7,893 bases of DNA from an uncultured Capnocytophaga sp. GTDB lineage: Bacteria; Bacteroidota; Bacteroidia; Flavobacteriales; Flavobacteriaceae. The translations under genes and the position numbers were made by a program. The DNA lies in contig CAJZFM010000092.1 of assembly GCA_915070235.1 (NCBI GenBank), positions 1 through 7,893 on the forward strand. The letters are read 5' to 3'. Under the pieces are notes generated by a model. The model searched no databases and was not told the origin of the DNA. It was given only the letters and a program-made list of their open reading frames with translations. Positions 6,225 to 7,893 of the stretch are shown piece after piece. Each line of letters opens with the position of its first letter. Position 1 is the first letter of the stretch.

Positions 6225-6776
6225 TTAAGAAATTCTGTTTTCGTTTTGCTTGACAAAGGCCTCCCAAGAGGAATAACTTTGTTGCTTTTCGGTCTTTCCA
6301 CCATTGAAAAAGTGGCATACAGCTACAGCCAGCCCATCGGTGGCATCAAGGTGAGAGGGCAGCTCTTTGAACTTGAGCAACTGCTGCAACATCTTGGCTA
6401 CCTGTTCCTTGGAGGCATTTCCATTGCCAGTGATGGCCATCTTCACTTTCTTAGGTTCGTATTCGGTAATAGGCAGATCGCGAGCCAGTCCTGCCGCCAT
6501 GGCCACTCCTTGGGCACGCCCCAGTTTGAGCATGGATTGTACATTCTTTCCGAAAAAGGGGGCTTCTATGGCCAACTCATCTGGGTGATAGGTGTCTATA
6601 AGCTCGGTGGTACGCTCGAATATATGCTTGAGCTTGAGGTAGTGATTGTCATACTTGCTCAGTAAGAGTTCATTCATCTGAACAAAACGCATCTGGTTCT
6701 TCACTACCTCTATGATACCAAAGCCCATAACGGTCGTACCAGGATCTACCCCTAAGATTATTTTTTCTATAACCAC
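6225..6776 (-). CDS. ruvC: Holliday junction resolvase RuvC
   Basis: RuvC is the dimeric endonuclease that cuts Holliday junctions moved by RuvAB during recombinational repair. With the GTG start at 6776 the protein is 183 residues. The catalytic acidic residues of the RNase H-like fold are all present: Asp11 in GVDPGT, Glu71 in AIEAPF, Asp144 and Asp147 in [22 protein letters not shown] (80-95) and [15 protein letters not shown] (116-130) are highly typical of the family. A longer reading from TTG at 6794 adds six residues and overlaps manA by 7 bases. GTG is preferred because it gives the usual short N-terminus ([13 protein letters not shown]) and follows a purine-rich AGAGAAG, 11 bases after the manA stop. 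The choice is not certain. hemW begins 3 bases after the stop. Confidence 0.93.
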   Translation of the reverse strand: MVIEKIILGVDPGTTVMGFGIIEVVKNQMRFVQMNELLLSKYDNHYLKLKHIFERTTELIDTYHPDELAIEAPFFGKNVQSMLKLGRAQGVAMAAGLARDLPITEYEPKKVKMAITGNGNASKEQVAKMLQQLLKFKELPSHLDATDGLAVAVCHFFNGGKTEKQQSYSSWEAFVKQNENRIS

Positions 6777-6787
6777 TTTCTTCTCTT

Positions 6788-7750
6788 TTAGCAAGATACT
6801 TGTAAGACCTCCATATCCCCCTTAAGGCTGATTTGCTTACAGCAGGCAGGTACCAATACAGTCAGCCCTTTTTCCAAAGGCAGTTCCATATCCCCATATT
6901 GTAGGCCGCCCTTACCTGCAACCCCCATATAGATATGGAATGATTCTCCTGAAAGAGTCAGGGGCATCTCTTGGTTGATTTTCAAATAATCTGTAGTAAA
7001 ATAAGGTGATACCACAGCAGGATTAATGGTGTTTTCCGCCTTGACATAGGACTTGCGAAAATCATCTTTCTGCTCAAAATCAATAGCGTCCAAGGCAAGT
7101 TCTGTATGTAGTTCTCGGTAATTACCATTTTTGTCCTTGCGGTCAAAGTCATATACGCGGTAAGTGATGTCACTGGTCTGTTGGATTTCAGCCAATAAGA
7201 CTCCAGCTCCTATAGCATGGATTTTCCCCGCTGGGATAAAGAACATATCCCCATGTTTTACCTTTTCAAAATGAAGTAGTTGGCTAAGGGTCTTATCAGC
7301 CAAGTGGGCTTGGTACTCCTCTCGGCTCACGTTTTTATTGAAGCCTATAATGATAGAAGCATCTGTATCTGCCTCCATGATATACCACATCTCAGTCTTT
7401 CCAAAGGAGTTATGGCGGGCTTTGGCCAAAGCGTCATCGGGGTGTACTTGTATGGAGAGGTCTTGAGCGGCATCTATGAACTTGATAAGCAGTGGGAAGT
7501 CTGTCCCAAATCGCTTATATACTGCACGGCCTAAGAGTGCTTCAGGTGCTTGCTCTATGAGTGCCTGTAGGGAAGTACCCTTCAGCGTACCATTGCTAAT
7601 GACAGAAATATCGCCTTTCACCGTAGAGACTTCCCAACTCTCCCCTATAAGAGGCTGATGGATAGGCTTATGGAGTTCCTTCTCGAGTTTCTCTCCGCCC
7701 CAAATACGTTCCTTAAAGATAGGGGCAAAGCTAAGTGGATATAGGTTCAT
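6788..7750 (-). CDS. manA: Mannose-6-phosphate isomerase, class I short form
   Basis: This is a zinc-dependent enzyme interconverting mannose 6-phosphate and fructose 6-phosphate, linking mannose use and GDP-mannose supply to glycolysis. The 320-residue length fits the short class of type I isomerases (Bacillus ManA type). Motifs are the N-terminal IWGGEKL (16-22), zinc ligands in QVHPDD (Gln101, His103) and KTEMWYI (Glu120), then [12 protein letters not shown] (172-183, with His178) and TYRVYDFDR (196-204) holding the active-site Arg198. The chosen start is ATG at 7750 ([12 protein letters not shown]). An in-frame TTG at 7774 would add eight residues, but it lies inside the -7 promoter element and so cannot be on the mRNA from that promoter. 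It is first gene of the manA-ruvC-hemW unit. The C-terminal cupin-like region about 245-320 is complete. Confidence 0.94.
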   Translation of the reverse strand: MNLYPLSFAPIFKERIWGGEKLEKELHKPIHQPLIGESWEVSTVKGDISVISNGTLKGTSLQALIEQAPEALLGRAVYKRFGTDFPLLIKFIDAAQDLSIQVHPDDALAKARHNSFGKTEMWYIMEADTDASIIIGFNKNVSREEYQAHLADKTLSQLLHFEKVKHGDMFFIPAGKIHAIGAGVLLAEIQQTSDITYRVYDFDRKDKNGNYRELHTELALDAIDFEQKDDFRKSYVKAENTINPAVVSPYFTTDYLKINQEMPLTLSGESFHIYMGVAGKGGLQYGDMELPLEKGLTVLVPACCKQISLKGDMEVLQVSC

Positions 7751-7771
7751 TTGTATCAATATTTGAAAGTA

Positions 7772-7800
7772 CAAAAGTACAATTTTTTTTAGAATTACAA
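7772..7800 (-). promoter_or_regulatory. Promoter of the manA-ruvC-hemW operon
   Basis: On the minus strand TTG (complement of 7798-7800, a partial TTTG) is followed after 18 bases by TACTTTTG (complement of 7772-7779), a full match to the Bacteroidota -7 consensus TAnnTTTG. Transcription would start near 7767, about 17 bases before the manA ATG at 7750. A T-free tract of eight A on the same strand fills part of the spacer. Confidence 0.78.
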
Positions 7801-7843
7801 GCTATATAACGAGTGTTCCTCTTATTTATTTGTTAAGTATGAG

Positions 7844-7872
7844 TTGTTGGTTATAAATAAATTTTATCTTTA
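7844..7872 (+). promoter_or_regulatory. Possible rightward promoter at the window edge
   Basis: TTG (7844-7846), 18 bases, then TATCTTTA (7865-7872), which matches TAnnTTTG except for its last base. It would fire rightwards, divergent from manA, into a gene beyond the window. The AT-rich context makes chance matches likely. If real, transcription would begin near 7878, after the ATG at 7872, so this promoter and that ATG cannot both be right. Confidence 0.4.
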
Positions 7873-7893
7873 TGAAAAATATTTTTCCTAAGG
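7872..7893 (+). CDS. Possible start of a truncated gene
   Basis: An ATG at 7872 opens a frame reading MKNIFPK to the end of the window. It is far too short to identify. Its Lys-rich start and AT-rich leader would fit a rightward gene divergent from manA, but it collides with the candidate promoter at 7844-7872, whose transcript would begin just after this ATG. Confidence 0.2.

Noticed and set aside
6159..6665. 168-codon plus-strand open frame opposite ruvC
   Set aside because: It lies antisense to ruvC and the hemW start, both supported by full catalytic motifs. The translation shows no recognisable domain, so it is a shadow frame.

Overview
The window looks like a piece of a Bacteroidota chromosome, most likely class Flavobacteriia; a Capnocytophaga-like genus would fit but is a guess. 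The evidence is the par locus with a DUF5683 gene behind parB, a DUF3078 outer-membrane protein, RuvC and HemW of flavobacterial type, promoters of the TTG / TAnnTTTG kind used by the Bacteroidota primary sigma factor, and genes that mostly lack Shine-Dalgarno sequences and have A-rich leaders. No RNA genes, insertion sequences, CRISPR arrays or phage genes were seen.

Layout. Positions 34-783 (+) hold an AT-richer accessory gene for a small exported, probably lipid-anchored protein with a carboxypeptidase-regulatory-like domain. fabG (821-1573, +) follows and ends in a strong hairpin terminator. A promoter at about 1650-1680 then drives the compact operon parA - parB - DUF5683 (1706-3993, +), with a DUF3078 beta-barrel gene (4056-5084, +) probably read through from it. 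Three bases later begins a convergent block on the minus strand. In transcription order it is manA (7750 to 6788), ruvC (about 6776 to 6225) and hemW (6221 to 5088), with gaps of 11 and 3 bases, so one operon from a promoter at 7772-7800. The last 90 or so bases carry a possible rightward promoter or gene start cut off by the window edge.

Function. The genes are mostly housekeeping: fatty-acid synthesis (FabG), chromosome segregation (ParA and ParB), two uncharacterised envelope proteins, sugar-phosphate interconversion (ManA), Holliday junction resolution (RuvC) and heme handling (HemW). ParA and ParB work as a pair. The others share transcription units without an obvious common pathway.

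I see no convincing new multi-gene system. The most unusual structure is a family of intergenic heptanucleotide repeats (consensus TGACTAA). Seven tandem units lie between the DUF5683 and DUF3078 genes, and a shorter decayed copy lies between the first gene and fabG. Both run into the same ACTAATAAT block, then an A-rich stretch, then the next ATG.
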